Shown: positions 16,938 through 27,381, counted from the stretch's first letter. The stretch is DNA of 64,000 nucleotides from Cryobacterium sp. PH31-O1 (GCF_030063455.1 NZ_JASITB010000003.1:357035-421034), one strand, 5' to 3'. Translations and numbers: made by a program. Notes: a model not told the origin generated them from the letters alone.

Positions 16938-18170
16938 TTGGCGACAGATCAATTGCCTGTGCCTAATCCACCGGACGTATCCCTTACCGGCCCATTCCAA
17001 ATAGTTCAAATTGTCGCCGCAATATCACCAACATACGGTGGACCGTCGATCAGCTCGGTGGCACTCCATCGTGCCCTGCTGAAAAGAGGAGTCAACGCAA
17101 GACTTCTCTCAACGTCGTATCAGGACGACTCTGGCAAGAGTCTGACGTCCCAAGACGCGCTCGAGCTAACAGGGCGCGGAACTAACATATGGCTCGGAAC
17201 TCCCTCGCGGCCGTTAAAGATGAAGAACAGCCTCAAGCTCCTTTACCGCGTGTTGCGTGATACTCGCAACGCCAACCTTATTCACATCGAAGGTCACTAT
17301 CTTCTACCAAATGTATATGGGTACCTATTTGCACGACTGTGGCGCGTACCATATGGTCTCCAACCACACGGGGCCCTAGAAAATCAAGATCATTGGTCCA
17401 TGAGCAAAAAGGGCATCTTCAATCTTCTGATTGGCAACGCCATGATACGCCATGCTCGTTACGTAGCCTTTGCTTCAGCAAACGAGGCATCCAGCGCCTC
17501 AAGTTTTGTCCGCGCCGATCAGGCCGCTATTCGGATCCTGGGCGCGGAATTGTCCATTCCTTGCGCGCCAGTGGGTAGCGAAACCAACGATCAAATAGAT
17601 CTCGCAGCTAGGGTTGCTGCGCTCCCCCGAAACAGTTGTTTCCTGTATTTGGGCAGGCTCGCATCCGTAAAACGTCCCGACCTACTATTAAGGGCTTGGT
17701 CGAAGTCGATCGCCGCCAACTATGGTCTGCTGATAGTTGCCGGTCCCGACGGCTCGTTTACGATTGACGATCTCAGGCAATTAGCTCAATCACTCGCCGT
17801 GGAAGATAGCGTCGTCTTCATTGGCCCCGTTGCCGGGCCCGAAAAGTCCTGGCTTTATCAGCATGCCGGTACCTTCGTAGTCTCCTCAGAACACGAAAGT
17901 TTTGGGCTTACTATTTGTGAGTCCATGCTCGCTGGCTGCCATGTCATCGCCAATCCGGAGGTAGCGGCCTCAGTCCTACTTCACGAAGCCAACGCCGGCG
18001 ATGTGATTTCTCCCATGAACGAAGTGACGCTCGCCGCCTCCTTGAACTCCGCCTTCACCAATCAACTTCACGTCAGCCAATCGGGTGAGCGGGCACGTAC
18101 GTACGCCCAGACGCATGTCACTTGGACGCCAATGGTGGAACTACTAACACATCATGCACATATACAGTGA
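16938..18170 (+). CDS. Glycosyltransferase family 4 (GT-B)
   Basis: 410 aa from a TTG at 16938; internal TTG/GTG codons are alternative starts. The N-domain has IVAAISPTYGGPSISSVALHRALLKRG, the Gly-rich acceptor loop. The C-domain has FLYLGRLASVKRPDLLLRAW and the EX7E element SSEHESFGLTICESMLAG typical of GT4 enzymes using nucleotide sugars. Neighbours place it in polysaccharide repeat assembly. Its AT-richer codons match the locus. Sugar specificity unknown. Confidence 0.87.
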   Translation: MATDQLPVPNPPDVSLTGPFQIVQIVAAISPTYGGPSISSVALHRALLKRGVNARLLSTSYQDDSGKSLTSQDALELTGRGTNIWLGTPSRPLKMKNSLKLLYRVLRDTRNANLIHIEGHYLLPNVYGYLFARLWRVPYGLQPHGALENQDHWSMSKKGIFNLLIGNAMIRHARYVAFASANEASSASSFVRADQAAIRILGAELSIPCAPVGSETNDQIDLAARVAALPRNSCFLYLGRLASVKRPDLLLRAWSKSIAANYGLLIVAGPDGSFTIDDLRQLAQSLAVEDSVVFIGPVAGPEKSWLYQHAGTFVVSSEHESFGLTICESMLAGCHVIANPEVAASVLLHEANAGDVISPMNEVTLAASLNSAFTNQLHVSQSGERARTYAQTHVTWTPMVELLTHHAHIQ

Positions 18171-18183
18171 AAGAAGACAATTA

Positions 18184-19023
18184 GTGAAGATTCAGGCGTC
18201 GATTATCATTCTGACAAAAAACGAAACGTTGCATATCAAACGGGCTGTTAACAGCGCCCACGATTTTGCTGAAGTCTTGGTAGTTGATTCCAGCAGCACG
18301 GACGACACCTGCAGACTTGCCGAGAATGCAGGAGCAAAGATCATCCAGTTCGATTGGAATGGGGCCTATCCAAAAAAGAAAGAATGGGCTTTAACTAAAG
18401 CAGCCTACGACTGGGTTATATATCTCGACGCGGATGAATACCTGACTGAGAGCCTCGTGGCAGAAATACGATCAACTATAAGCGCTGAAATTTCTACCGC
18501 CTTCGAAGTCCCTTTGAAGTACTTCTGGCTGGGTAAGGAACTTCGACACGGGCATCGGGTGAGCAAACGCATCGGGATCAGGACAAGCCAAAGTACTTGG
18601 CCGCGGCCTGATGATTTAGATGTAAAGAACATGTGGGAGGTCGAAGGACACTACCAGCCAGAAGTGCTTGGTAACGTAGCAAAATTGTCATCACCCCTTG
18701 GGCACGATGATCAAGATGGTCTCTACGACTATTTTTCTCGACACAATCGATACAGTGATTGGGAGGCTTCGATGTTAACGAAGAAAGATCAGGAGTCCCT
18801 TTCCAATAGATCATACCTAGGCAGGATCGCCGCAAACCTTCCAGCCAAATCCACTCTGTTCTTGATCTACTCCTATATATTAAGAGGTGGATTTCTTGAC
18901 GGCCGATCCGGCTGGGAATACGCCCGGGCGCTGTCCTTCTATTATTGGCAAATTGAAGTTAAGCGTCGTGAACTCACCCTGGCAGCCTCAAGTCACTCCA
19001 ATTTAGACGCCGCTACTAGTTGA
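18184..19023 (+). CDS. Glycosyltransferase family 2, WaaE/KdtX-like
   Basis: 279 aa from GTG 18184, which has GAAAGAAG at good distance; an ATG at 18154 that overlaps the previous gene is the alternative. The GT-A fold shows ASIIILTKNETLHIKRAVNS, VLVVDSSSTDDT and the metal motif YLDADEYLTE. The FWLGKELRHGH and WEVEGHYQPEV pattern is that of LPS core glucosyltransferase-like GT2 enzymes. It overlaps or follows the GT4 gene closely, so the two are co-transcribed. Confidence 0.87.
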   Translation: MKIQASIIILTKNETLHIKRAVNSAHDFAEVLVVDSSSTDDTCRLAENAGAKIIQFDWNGAYPKKKEWALTKAAYDWVIYLDADEYLTESLVAEIRSTISAEISTAFEVPLKYFWLGKELRHGHRVSKRIGIRTSQSTWPRPDDLDVKNMWEVEGHYQPEVLGNVAKLSSPLGHDDQDGLYDYFSRHNRYSDWEASMLTKKDQESLSNRSYLGRIAANLPAKSTLFLIYSYILRGGFLDGRSGWEYARALSFYYWQIEVKRRELTLAASSHSNLDAATS

Positions 19024-19052
19024 GAAAAGTTTAGGCAGACGAATAGTGACGT

Positions 19053-20423
19053 CTAGGCATGAGAGGATATTCTGACCTGGCTATCCGCAGGACGGAGGAC
19101 CCTCAACGCCCATAGAACGGTCAACCATCCAACCGTGAGGCTATGCGAAATCAGGCTGCCGTAGAGGGGTCCTGCTAGACCGATCTGCTGGGTCAAATAG
19201 ATGCTGAGTGGAACATTTATCCCCGCCATGATCAACGCGGGAATCGCCTGTGACCATACTTTCCCAGCACCATTCAGCAGAAAACTAAACTGCATCATGG
19301 CAAAGTTGTATGTGTTCCAGACTGCGAAGGCAAGAAAGAGATCCCAAGATGGGGAAATTGAGGAACCTACCCAAATTGGGACTAGCGACGGGCCCAATAA
19401 CACGGCCAGGCCAGCTGCAACAACAAACAGCGTCATAGTTATCGAAAAAGTATGCCAAAATTTCCGACGCACCCATTCTTTATCATCCTCAGCTAGCGCA
19501 TGAGCTACCGATGCCCACATCTGCTGCAGACCACCAGCAAACAATTGAATAAGGGACGAAAATATGCGCGTCAGAACAGCAAAGACAGCGGCACCCGCTG
19601 AGCCCAGAACGTATGCAACAACGAGAATATCCGTTTGATAAGCAATCGCTCCGGCGATTCCCATAACGAGAAATGGCAAACCTCTTAGGACCATATTCAA
19701 AGCCCCCGAAAAACTTAGCAGACTCCACTTCGGTAGAACATACCTTTTATGCCGAATAAATAGGTAGATTGTCACAGCAAAATTGGTAATACCAGGCACA
19801 CCCACGAATATGAGAACAAAGTAACTGAGCGACAGATCGAACGAGACACCTATCGCGACTAAAACGAGCACCATCACCCCGCTGACTAGATTTACTATGC
19901 CAGTCAATAGTCCAAATTGTAAGGACAGAGCTATCCGCGGTCCCACGTTGAATGGAAGCGTCACGCCAGTCGCAACCACGTACAATAACAGGGAAAGTCT
20001 GATCTCAGTTGCATTCACGCCTGGAGCGTCAAAGAGTAGTTCACTCGGCAAGTTTAGAACAATGGGACAACCTAAAACTACGACCAGTCCACCAATTACT
20101 GATAAGGCAGCATATGAATTTGTGACCGCAGTGCGCATATCGCGGACCGTCCTGCGCGCATACGACCGGGCAAGGTCACTCACGAGAGATCCGCCAATGC
20201 CGAAGTCAAGAAACCCAAATAGACCAGTTAGCCCCACAATGATTGCCACTACGCCGTAGGCGTTAGCGCCCAAGTGTCTAGTCGCAGCCCCAATCGCGGC
20301 GAGACCGAGCAGAATTGTTAGTACTTTTGCGCCAGCACCGGACACGAACGCCCGCCGAATTGCCATATCTCGAATATTTTCACTGGGACGCGGGCATCGA
20401 ATAGACCGTCGAGATGCCATCAT
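19053..20423 (-). CDS. Wzx-like oligosaccharide flippase (MATE/PST family)
   Basis: 456 aa with about twelve to fourteen hydrophobic segments spread over the full length. The N-terminal GAGAKVLTILLGLAAIGAATRHLGANAYGVVA pattern, a first helix followed by LG-x-x-x-YG, is typical of polysaccharide transporters. It would move the lipid-linked repeat across the membrane. Its ATGATGG start overlaps the stop of the upstream glycosyltransferase (20420-21505), so the pair is translationally coupled. Confidence 0.87.
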   Translation of the reverse strand: MMASRRSIRCPRPSENIRDMAIRRAFVSGAGAKVLTILLGLAAIGAATRHLGANAYGVVAIIVGLTGLFGFLDFGIGGSLVSDLARSYARRTVRDMRTAVTNSYAALSVIGGLVVVLGCPIVLNLPSELLFDAPGVNATEIRLSLLLYVVATGVTLPFNVGPRIALSLQFGLLTGIVNLVSGVMVLVLVAIGVSFDLSLSYFVLIFVGVPGITNFAVTIYLFIRHKRYVLPKWSLLSFSGALNMVLRGLPFLVMGIAGAIAYQTDILVVAYVLGSAGAAVFAVLTRIFSSLIQLFAGGLQQMWASVAHALAEDDKEWVRRKFWHTFSITMTLFVVAAGLAVLLGPSLVPIWVGSSISPSWDLFLAFAVWNTYNFAMMQFSFLLNGAGKVWSQAIPALIMAGINVPLSIYLTQQIGLAGPLYGSLISHSLTVGWLTVLWALRVLRPADSQVRISSHA

Positions 20424-21505
20424 CCAAGGACCTGTTGATACGCATTCCTTGTGAGTTCGGCCGTCTTCTGCCAGCTGAATTCAGCCACCCGATTCAGCCC
20501 GAGTGCCTGGAGAACCTGAGTGCGTTCAGCGTGATCAACCACTGACAACATTTCCGCTGCTAGGGCACGCTCGTCGCCACGCGGAAAGACCCGTGCGGCG
20601 TCACCGGCAACCTCGAGCAACGCTGGGGCGTTCGAAATAACGATTGGACAACTGCACGCGAGCGCTTCAAGGATTGGAAGACCGAAACCCTCGTAGAACG
20701 AAGGGTAGACAAACACTGTTGCGCGTCGATATATCGTCGCAAGATCTGCATCCGTGGGGCTGCAGTGAAGAAAATTTTTCCCGAGATTCAAAGCACGAAT
20801 TTGCTGCCGTTCCAAGTTATCCAGCGGATTGCCACCCACGAGAACTAATCCAACATCTAGGTCTTCACGAAGCAGAGCAAAGGCTTTGAGGAACACATCG
20901 AATCCTTTGTACGAAAATCGCGCGCCCACAAAGAGTACAAAGGTACGTGGGGTCTCCAACATCGAGGTAACAGTTGGAAGTTCCCCAAGAAAGGGATCTC
21001 CCACGGCGAGTGGCGTTACGAAGATTGGAGCGGATATTTTCGGGAAGTATGACAACAGATCATTCTTCGTGGTTTCTGAAACGCACAAAATTGCATCAGC
21101 CTCAGTGACCTGCTGGGCCTTGTACTTATGCGCATCGCCGAGTGCAAACTTGTCTGGCAAAATTTCCGGTGACATATCATGGACCGTCATGACTCTCTTA
21201 TGGCCCTTAGCCAAATGGCGAGAATTGTAGTATGTGGAATGGACTAGGTCAGGTCTCAGGCGCGGACTCCGCGCGAGACCATTGGCAAATGACAATATTC
21301 GTGGTCGATTTAGAATGTTGATCGGGAACGGTCTCGAGCCGAGCGCATCGTGGGCGCCCGAAGTCTTCGAAAAGACCGGCAAGCCGGTAACTTCTACGTT
21401 GTAGCACGCGTTGGATCGAAACTCACGTACCAACCAAGCGAAGTAAGAACTAATTCCCCCACGAACTTGACTTACGAATATCTGATCGTCAAATTTGACG
21501 CGCAT
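20420..21505 (-). CDS. Glycosyltransferase family 4 (mannosyltransferase-like)
   Basis: 361 aa. The N-terminus MRVKFDDQIFVSQVRGGISSYF carries the Gly loop. The middle shows DLVHSTYYNSRHL, VMTVHDMSPE and AILCVSETTKNDLL. The nucleotide-sugar half has FVLFVGARFSYKGFDVFLKAF and the FVYPSFYEGFGLPILEALAC signature of GT4 enzymes such as WbaZ-like mannosyltransferases. It is coupled to the flippase by a 4-bp overlap. The 206-base gap to its right holds no gene. Confidence 0.9.
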   Translation of the reverse strand: MRVKFDDQIFVSQVRGGISSYFAWLVREFRSNACYNVEVTGLPVFSKTSGAHDALGSRPFPINILNRPRILSFANGLARSPRLRPDLVHSTYYNSRHLAKGHKRVMTVHDMSPEILPDKFALGDAHKYKAQQVTEADAILCVSETTKNDLLSYFPKISAPIFVTPLAVGDPFLGELPTVTSMLETPRTFVLFVGARFSYKGFDVFLKAFALLREDLDVGLVLVGGNPLDNLERQQIRALNLGKNFLHCSPTDADLATIYRRATVFVYPSFYEGFGLPILEALACSCPIVISNAPALLEVAGDAARVFPRGDERALAAEMLSVVDHAERTQVLQALGLNRVAEFSWQKTAELTRNAYQQVLG

Positions 21506-21711
21506 GAGTCCTCGAACTCCTCACTCTTGTTCATATTTGACCTCAACTAATAGCATGATCCGATTTTTGATTATTGAGTTGGCGTATATGGGGTGATCAT
21601 ACGAAAAACTCAATCACTGAACCCGTCGGGCCAGAGCCTTGAGTAACACTTATATTCTATTGCACAGAGCCATTCGGACATAAGCGCGGCGGGCAAATGC
21701 TACCTTTCGTC

Positions 21712-22551
21712 TCATACATTGGAAAACCTGTTTCGTGTATCCCGATACATCTTCGTTTGTCTCAATCGATGAGTTCCCGCCGTAAGCGCATGCCTGAAGG
21801 TCTCGCCGCCGGATGCGAGGAGGAGCCATCGGTCTCCGATAAGAGAACGGCGAGCCTTACGCGCTTCCCAAAAAAAACTCCATGGGGCCGATGAAGTTTT
21901 TGTTCCCGGATGAATTCGTAAAGCCCCAATTTGACACGTCATACGAGTACCGCGAAAGCTTTCCATACTCCATAACCTCAGGTACAATTCGTAGTCCATG
22001 CAATACTGGTATTCTTTTGAAAATCCTCCGGCACGATTGAGGTCACATCGACGAACAAAGAATGAACCGCTAAAAACCCCACAACCTTTCAGAGCCAGGG
22101 TCTTGAGAGATATTTCCGGCACATTCTTACGGTAGATGACCGAGCCTTCGGCATCAATTACGCTGAAATTGCCATATAGTGCGTTCATGCCGGCGTCTGA
22201 ATCAGCTGCGCTTCGGATTGAGTTCAACGCCCCATCAAAATACACATCATCGGCGTTGAGCCATCCGACCCAGTCGTTGCTTGCGCGAAGAAGTGCTTTA
22301 TTCAGCGCGTCTGCCTGCCCTTCGTCCGGCTCGCTTACGATTTTCACCCGGGAGTCATCAAGCTTCATAACGTCAGCTAGCCAACCATCAGTCGAATTCC
22401 CATCTTGGATAACTATCTCATCCGCCGGGCCAAGTTGCTGGAGGACACTTTCAACTGCCTGAATTCCGTACTGGCCTGGATTGTAGGACGGCATAAGAAT
22501 AGAAATAGCCACGTTCACGAGTTTCTCCATAGGTTTGTTCATGCAAAACAC
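21712..22551 (-). CDS. Glycosyltransferase family 2
   Basis: 279 aa as listed from ATG 22551. A GTG at 22518 preceded by GGAG gives the more usual N-terminus MNVAISILMPSYNPGQYGIQ and is an equally good start. GT-A marks: EIVIQDGNSTDGW, ADALNKALLRASNDWVGWLN and the metal motif LNADDVYFDG, then GCGVFSGSFFVRR and ADYELYLRL-like MDYELYLRLW. It ends the polymerase-GT pair on the minus strand. Acceptor and donor unknown. Confidence 0.88.
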   Translation of the reverse strand: MFCMNKPMEKLVNVAISILMPSYNPGQYGIQAVESVLQQLGPADEIVIQDGNSTDGWLADVMKLDDSRVKIVSEPDEGQADALNKALLRASNDWVGWLNADDVYFDGALNSIRSAADSDAGMNALYGNFSVIDAEGSVIYRKNVPEISLKTLALKGCGVFSGSFFVRRCDLNRAGGFSKEYQYCMDYELYLRLWSMESFRGTRMTCQIGALRIHPGTKTSSAPWSFFWEARKARRSLIGDRWLLLASGGETFRHALTAGTHRLRQTKMYRDTRNRFSNV

Positions 22552-22609
22552 CGGTGGACCCGTGGATTGCGGTTCTTTGAACTCCAGAAATTGATTTACT
22601 TCCTTGGTG

Positions 22610-23926
22610 CTAACGTATTGGTCTTCTCATCGCTGACGCCTCGATGAATCTGGCAGATTGAACCGGAAGAGACCTCTGTATCGAGTAGATGGACCATGCG
22701 ATCGTTGCCGCAGTTAAAAAGCGAGCCGACCCACCGAACGGAGAGAACGCCATATTCCAGAGGAGCATCAACGTGAGGAACCCTGGCAGAACCCATTTAT
22801 GCTCTAGAGACGCCACCACTACTGAGAATCCGCGAATTATCACCTGCGAGATGTATATCCATACTGCCAGTCCCAGAACGCCAGCACTTATCCATGCGCC
22901 CATGATCGTGGAGTGAACGGGCAGGTTGCCTTCCGCCCGCTCCTGCGTTGCAAGTTCGCTCAAGCCAATACTCGCGAGACTCATTCTTGCTTGGTCAGAT
23001 ATTTGTCTGGATATCTCCGCAGCGGGGCCGTAGCCCAACAATGGACTGTTCAGTGCAGCGGGAATGCTGTAGAAGATCTCGTTTCTACCCCCCAACAACA
23101 TGACTAGGGCTGATCCTCCACCCTGCATGCGAGATCGAACTTCCGCTGATGCTCCGAGAATTCCAGCATTTGCAAGCCCTGTATACACCATCGACAGCAG
23201 GGTCCCGACGGAAACAGCGATGATTATCACAGTGATTAGGAAGCGTGTCCGGTCACTGCGCGATCGAAGTCTTTTCTGAAAAGCTAAGCGAGCAATGTCA
23301 ACGCAGAGAACAATGACTACTATCAGGGCCATGGATCGAAAGTCACCAAGGATGTTGATCGCTGCCAGGACGGCGAGGACAACCCACCGCAAAAGGAAGT
23401 TCCGCAGCCGCGATGCAATCCAGACCGCTAGAAGTGTCACTGGGACTGCGTAGCCGAACTTCCAAGGGGATGCGCTAAAAAATATTCCTGGTTGGACAAT
23501 ACATGCAAGCAGATATCCAAGGGCAACGCCCATAAACAGGTTGCGGAAATCCGATTCTGAGGCGCACAGATTTAAGATGAATTGAATGCTTAGAAGTAAG
23601 AATAGTACAGCAGAAAAGTCGGTTACGAATGATGAAATGTCTGCTTGATTCCATAGGGAACTGAGCATCAGCCCGAAGCCCCATAAAATGATAAGCAATG
23701 TCGTGAGTCGAAGTTCTTTCGAACAGAACCTATTTCGTGTAAGCAAAACCGAAACGAACAGGACGATAACGACGATTTCCGCCAAATAGAGCTGTCCAAA
23801 GACAGGGATGTAGAAGGCTGAAAGAAGGCCGAGGATAAAGGGCCCTGTGCGACGTGTTTGGAATCGCTCCAGTTTCGCCCCCCTATTGGTTGTCTTCATG
23901 GTTCGAAGCTGATCGATTTGCATCAA
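22610..23926 (-). CDS. Wzy-like O-antigen/polysaccharide polymerase
   Basis: 438 aa with about eleven hydrophobic segments. A larger extracytoplasmic loop of about 90 residues (centred on ALNSPLLGYGPAAEISRQIS, around residue 290-350) matches the O-antigen ligase/polymerase family, whose loop carries a GxGP-like motif. It would polymerise repeats on the outer membrane face. It is 58 bp upstream of the GT2 gene. Sequence is AT-richer than average and typical of a variable locus. Confidence 0.82.
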   Translation of the reverse strand: MMQIDQLRTMKTTNRGAKLERFQTRRTGPFILGLLSAFYIPVFGQLYLAEIVVIVLFVSVLLTRNRFCSKELRLTTLLIILWGFGLMLSSLWNQADISSFVTDFSAVLFLLLSIQFILNLCASESDFRNLFMGVALGYLLACIVQPGIFFSASPWKFGYAVPVTLLAVWIASRLRNFLLRWVVLAVLAAINILGDFRSMALIVVIVLCVDIARLAFQKRLRSRSDRTRFLITVIIIAVSVGTLLSMVYTGLANAGILGASAEVRSRMQGGGSALVMLLGGRNEIFYSIPAALNSPLLGYGPAAEISRQISDQARMSLASIGLSELATQERAEGNLPVHSTIMGAWISAGVLGLAVWIYISQVIIRGFSVVVASLEHKWVLPGFLTLMLLWNMAFSPFGGSARFLTAATIAWSIYSIQRSLPVQSARFIEASAMRRPIR

Positions 23927-24132
23927 TCCTGCAATCCTGAAACTTTGATTTTTCCTGACCCCCTCCAGTATCTTAGGTCAAAAATTCCAGGTGAGCGCCC
24001 AACCGTTGAGATGACTTCTCCCGGACCCTAGACGTCACGTCTTCGGGTTACGCCGAATGTTTCACGTCGGTCCATCTGAAGTCCTTTGGCCACACTCGCT
24101 TCCAAACTGGGTCATGTCTGGACATGGGCCGA

Positions 24133-25266
24133 CTAGTCGGCCGAGCGCAGCACGGCACTTATGCGCACCGCCAATTTGGCAGCCCGACCTCGAAGAAATG
24201 CTGTGAGAGGACGCTCAAGGAGTCGAAAAAACAAGAAACCTGACGCCAGCCCAACTACCATGCACGCAAGAAAGATCACGTCTGCCGGTACGTTATACGG
24301 AAGCCGCCTCAACAAAAAAGTTACGCAAGCTAAAGCCGGGACGTGAATTAGATAGACGGAATATGAAGCGTCACCCAGACTGGCACAGAGCCTTGAGAAC
24401 CGCCCAGCCCGCTGCCAATCGAATGCAAGAACCGCGGCAAAGATGAAGAACGTCGGTACGCCCCAAAGAATGACTCGATCAAGGCTCATGGAGCCATCCA
24501 TTATAGATTCCATCTTTGCCATAGGAATGTCCCCAGACACGGCCACCGGAATCAACGCCGCTATGCTCACGACCCCGGCACAAGCCCAAAACCATTTGTA
24601 TTGGATTAGGAGCCCACGCTTCCAAATCACGTAAGCGAGGATTCCTAGCGTGAACTCTAAGAGGATTGGGTTTGTAAACCACCGGACCAAGAACGGTGCC
24701 CCTGTGAAGAGTTGACCTAAGGCAACCATGACGACCATCGCCACACCAAGCCATCCGATTTTCCGAGACAAGCCAGAAGAAACTGTTATGGCTACAAGTA
24801 GGTAAAACGAAACCTCAAATGATAGCGTCCAGCCGAGATATAAGACGGGAACGCTGTACTCGGCTGAATCTAGCCATGGGACGAACGAAATAGCGTTGAA
24901 GAGCGCGAGTCCTGTCGGCGGCATGTTCTGAAATATGGCGATTGGCAACATTATCAAACTTGCGATTATGTAGGGCGGGGCCACGCGGACCCACCGCATG
25001 CCAAGAAAGCCAGCAGCTGGCCCTACTCCCGACCTGTCAGCAACTGCGTAAGCCATGACGAATCCGCTGATTATGAAGAACAGGTCGACGCCGATGGCCC
25101 CGAATTCATCGAAGTTGAATACATCGCGCAGAGTGAACCAACCCGTAGACGTATCGGCTGCGATGCCGATGGCGTGGGTGGCTAGGACCAGAGTCGCTGC
25201 CACGCCTCGCATGCTTTGAATGCTGGAGATCCGTGGCCTGGGTATTCCGTTGTGTCTGGTAATCAT
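24133..25266 (-). CDS. Membrane acyltransferase family 3
   Basis: 377 aa from ATG 25266, behind GGGGGAC. About ten membrane helices. Family marks: IQSMRGVAATLVLATHAIGI with the His after the first helix, GVDLFFIISGFVMAYAV, and a C-terminal YSVYLIHVPAL with the conserved HxP. These enzymes O-acylate sugars of surface polysaccharides. It closes the polysaccharide locus. The 206 bases to its left (23927-24132) hold no gene. Confidence 0.9.
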   Translation of the reverse strand: MITRHNGIPRPRISSIQSMRGVAATLVLATHAIGIAADTSTGWFTLRDVFNFDEFGAIGVDLFFIISGFVMAYAVADRSGVGPAAGFLGMRWVRVAPPYIIASLIMLPIAIFQNMPPTGLALFNAISFVPWLDSAEYSVPVLYLGWTLSFEVSFYLLVAITVSSGLSRKIGWLGVAMVVMVALGQLFTGAPFLVRWFTNPILLEFTLGILAYVIWKRGLLIQYKWFWACAGVVSIAALIPVAVSGDIPMAKMESIMDGSMSLDRVILWGVPTFFIFAAVLAFDWQRAGRFSRLCASLGDASYSVYLIHVPALACVTFLLRRLPYNVPADVIFLACMVVGLASGFLFFRLLERPLTAFLRGRAAKLAVRISAVLRSAD

Positions 25267-25989
25267 AAGTCCCCCTGCCGCTGAGCGTAGCCGAACCCGC
25301 GCCAGTTTCATTCACGAATTACGACACGTGTCCGCTCTCTTTGTAGAGAAACCGCTCCGCGCTTTCCTATTTGGGTGTGCTCAGCCTCATTGAAGAACGA
25401 GTGACACTGCAGAGATATGGCATTCTGTTTCAACACATATTATTCGCCGTAGCGGTCCGTCAGTCGGGCTCGGTCATATTGGCTCTGAAGCTGGCACCAT
25501 TGTGCCGACGGCATCCGCTGTGGTGTTTCGACGACGACCGGTCGCTCACCTGACTTACGACTCGGCGCCCGAGCGACTCACGAGGAGTCTCCTCGTAGAC
25601 CGGTTGAGCGTCTCCTCGCCGCCCGGTTGAGCATCTCCTGACCGGGCGCTCCCGACCCGCAGGCATTCCCTCGGGCACGTCGTTCATGACGGCTATTCGG
25701 CGCATGTAGAGCAAGTTCTGCTAAACGTTTAACACCACGCAGTAGAGTGTCAAGATGTTGTCGTAGGTTTGCTAGGCAGTGTGACGGCCGTATTCGAGGC
25801 GGCGCTGGGAGGGTGAGCGCGGGCATCCGCTCGAGAAGGCGCCACGGCGCGAACCGGGCAATGTACTGGGACTCTCGGGACCGGCGGCCCAGGGCGCCAC
25901 AGCGGGTGTAGAACTCTTTCGACCAGACTCTGCGCCGCGCTGCTGTGACCGGCCGTGACGCATTCCGCCCTGACGAAAGGAACCCTCCT
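25267..25989. other. Gene-poor junction with short repeats
   Basis: About 720 bases between the polysaccharide locus and the flavodoxin-like gene. At 25600-25650 GGTTGAGCRTCTCCT occurs twice near CTCACGAGGAGTCTCCTCG, a local inverted/direct repeat cluster. GC rises sharply here from the AT-rich locus back to genome average. No frame is convincing; those on the minus strand are shadows of the gene at 25990. Confidence 0.45.
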
Positions 25990-26598
25990 GTGCCTGCTCT
26001 CACCGCTCTTGCCCTGGTGTGCACGCTGACCCCCTCCCCCGCACCGTCGAGCAGTGAGTTGCTGGCGCGACTCATTCTCGACGAGCTCGAGAAACACGGT
26101 GTCGAGACCTCCTCGGTGCGCGTGGTCGACCACGATGTGAAACGCGGCGTGCTCGCCGATATGGGCAACGGCGACGAATGGCCGGCCCTGCGGGAGCGCA
26201 TTCTCGCGGCCGACATCATTGTGCTCAGCACTCCCATCTGGATGGGACACCCCTGCAGCGTGGCCCAGCAAGTGATGGAACGCCTCGACGCCGACCTCGC
26301 CGAAACGGATGCCCAGGGCCGCCCGATCATGTACGACAAGGTGGCCACGGTGGCCGTCGTCGGCAACGAAGACGGCGCCCACAAGGCCATCGCAGACATG
26401 ATGCAGGCGATGAATGACATCGGCTTCAGCATCCCCGCGCAGGGCGGCACCTACTGGGTGGGCGAGGCCATGCAGACCGTCGACTTCCAAGACCTCGACG
26501 AGGTGCCGGAGGCTATCGCAACGGCCAATGCCCGCCTCGCCCGGAACGCCGCGCATTTGGCCCGGATGCTGAAGGCGGAGGGGTATCCGGCCGAGTAG
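25990..26598 (+). CDS. NAD(P)H-dependent oxidoreductase, flavodoxin-like fold
   Basis: 202 aa from GTG 25990, behind AAAGGAACC. An FMN-reductase-type fold: LALVCTLTPSPAPSSSELLARLIL in place of the phosphate-binding loop, a middle ADIIVLSTPIWMGHPCSVAQQVMERLD motif for flavin contact, and VATVAVVGNEDGAHKAI, then GGTYWVGEAM. The family uses NAD(P)H to reduce flavins, quinones or azo compounds. It stands alone between the polysaccharide locus and a degenerate region. Confidence 0.82.
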   Translation: MPALTALALVCTLTPSPAPSSSELLARLILDELEKHGVETSSVRVVDHDVKRGVLADMGNGDEWPALRERILAADIIVLSTPIWMGHPCSVAQQVMERLDADLAETDAQGRPIMYDKVATVAVVGNEDGAHKAIADMMQAMNDIGFSIPAQGGTYWVGEAMQTVDFQDLDEVPEAIATANARLARNAAHLARMLKAEGYPAE

Positions 26599-26667
26599 GG
26601 CGCAGCGGTGCGTTGACCGTGACCTAGTCAACGAGCGGCATCGGGGTGCGTTTCGTCGACCGCCGAC

Positions 26668-27381
26668 GTGACCGTGAAGGCGATGTGGACTGATGTCGCT
26701 CATGTCGTGAAGCCTGGAGATTCTGCGCGGAGCTTGACGTTGGAACTCGGCCTGACCGGGAACAATACTGCCGCCGGCTGGACCGTGACCTTGTCGAGTT
26801 CCGGGTTGAAGCCGGAATCGGCGTATGACCTGGTCGTCCGATCGACGCCATCCACGATCGCCTTCGGGTCGGCCAATATTCACATCAAAATCGTGACTCG
26901 ATACCTGGAAGACGTACGCGGCATAGGAACCCACTCGCGTAGGGCTGTGCCTGCAACAGGTAGACAGGGACGCCAGGAAGTCCCAGGTCCGCTGCATCCG
27001 TTGTGGAGCACTAAATGCCACGATTGTGCGGCCGGGATTTGCGTCGACTGCGCTGTTCTGACTGTCATCAATCGTGGAAGTTGGTTGCATTCCTCGGCTT
27101 AGAGCGGGTCGGCTGTTGTCGTGTCGGTTGCCGCGACACCCTGATAAGACAACCTCGACAAATGCACCAAACTGACGGAATTCGGGCTGGATGCGGGCGT
27201 CACCTCGCCCACCTGGTTGGGGTATAAGACAGTGGTCGATTCGGTCATGTCGTTCGACCTGGGCGGGCACGGAAGGGCTGACAGGCAGCGATTGGCCCTG
27301 CGGACTCTGGCCGTAGCCCCGACGCCGACCGCGTCAGGCTGGGTGTTCGGCGGATGGTTTAACGACGACTACTGGGGCTGA
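26668..27381 (+). pseudogene. Degenerate region with fragments of exported or surface protein
   Basis: A short frame at 26668-26900 reads like a beta-sandwich segment of a surface protein (LTLELGLTGNNTAAGWTVTL, GLKPESAYDLVVRSTPS) and then loses sense. A second sensible stretch at about 27190-27381 ends ASGWVFGGWFNDDYWG, reminiscent of InlB-type beta-grasp repeats (FGGWY). Between them no continuous frame exists. I read it as remains of one or two genes; parentage is uncertain. Confidence 0.35.
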
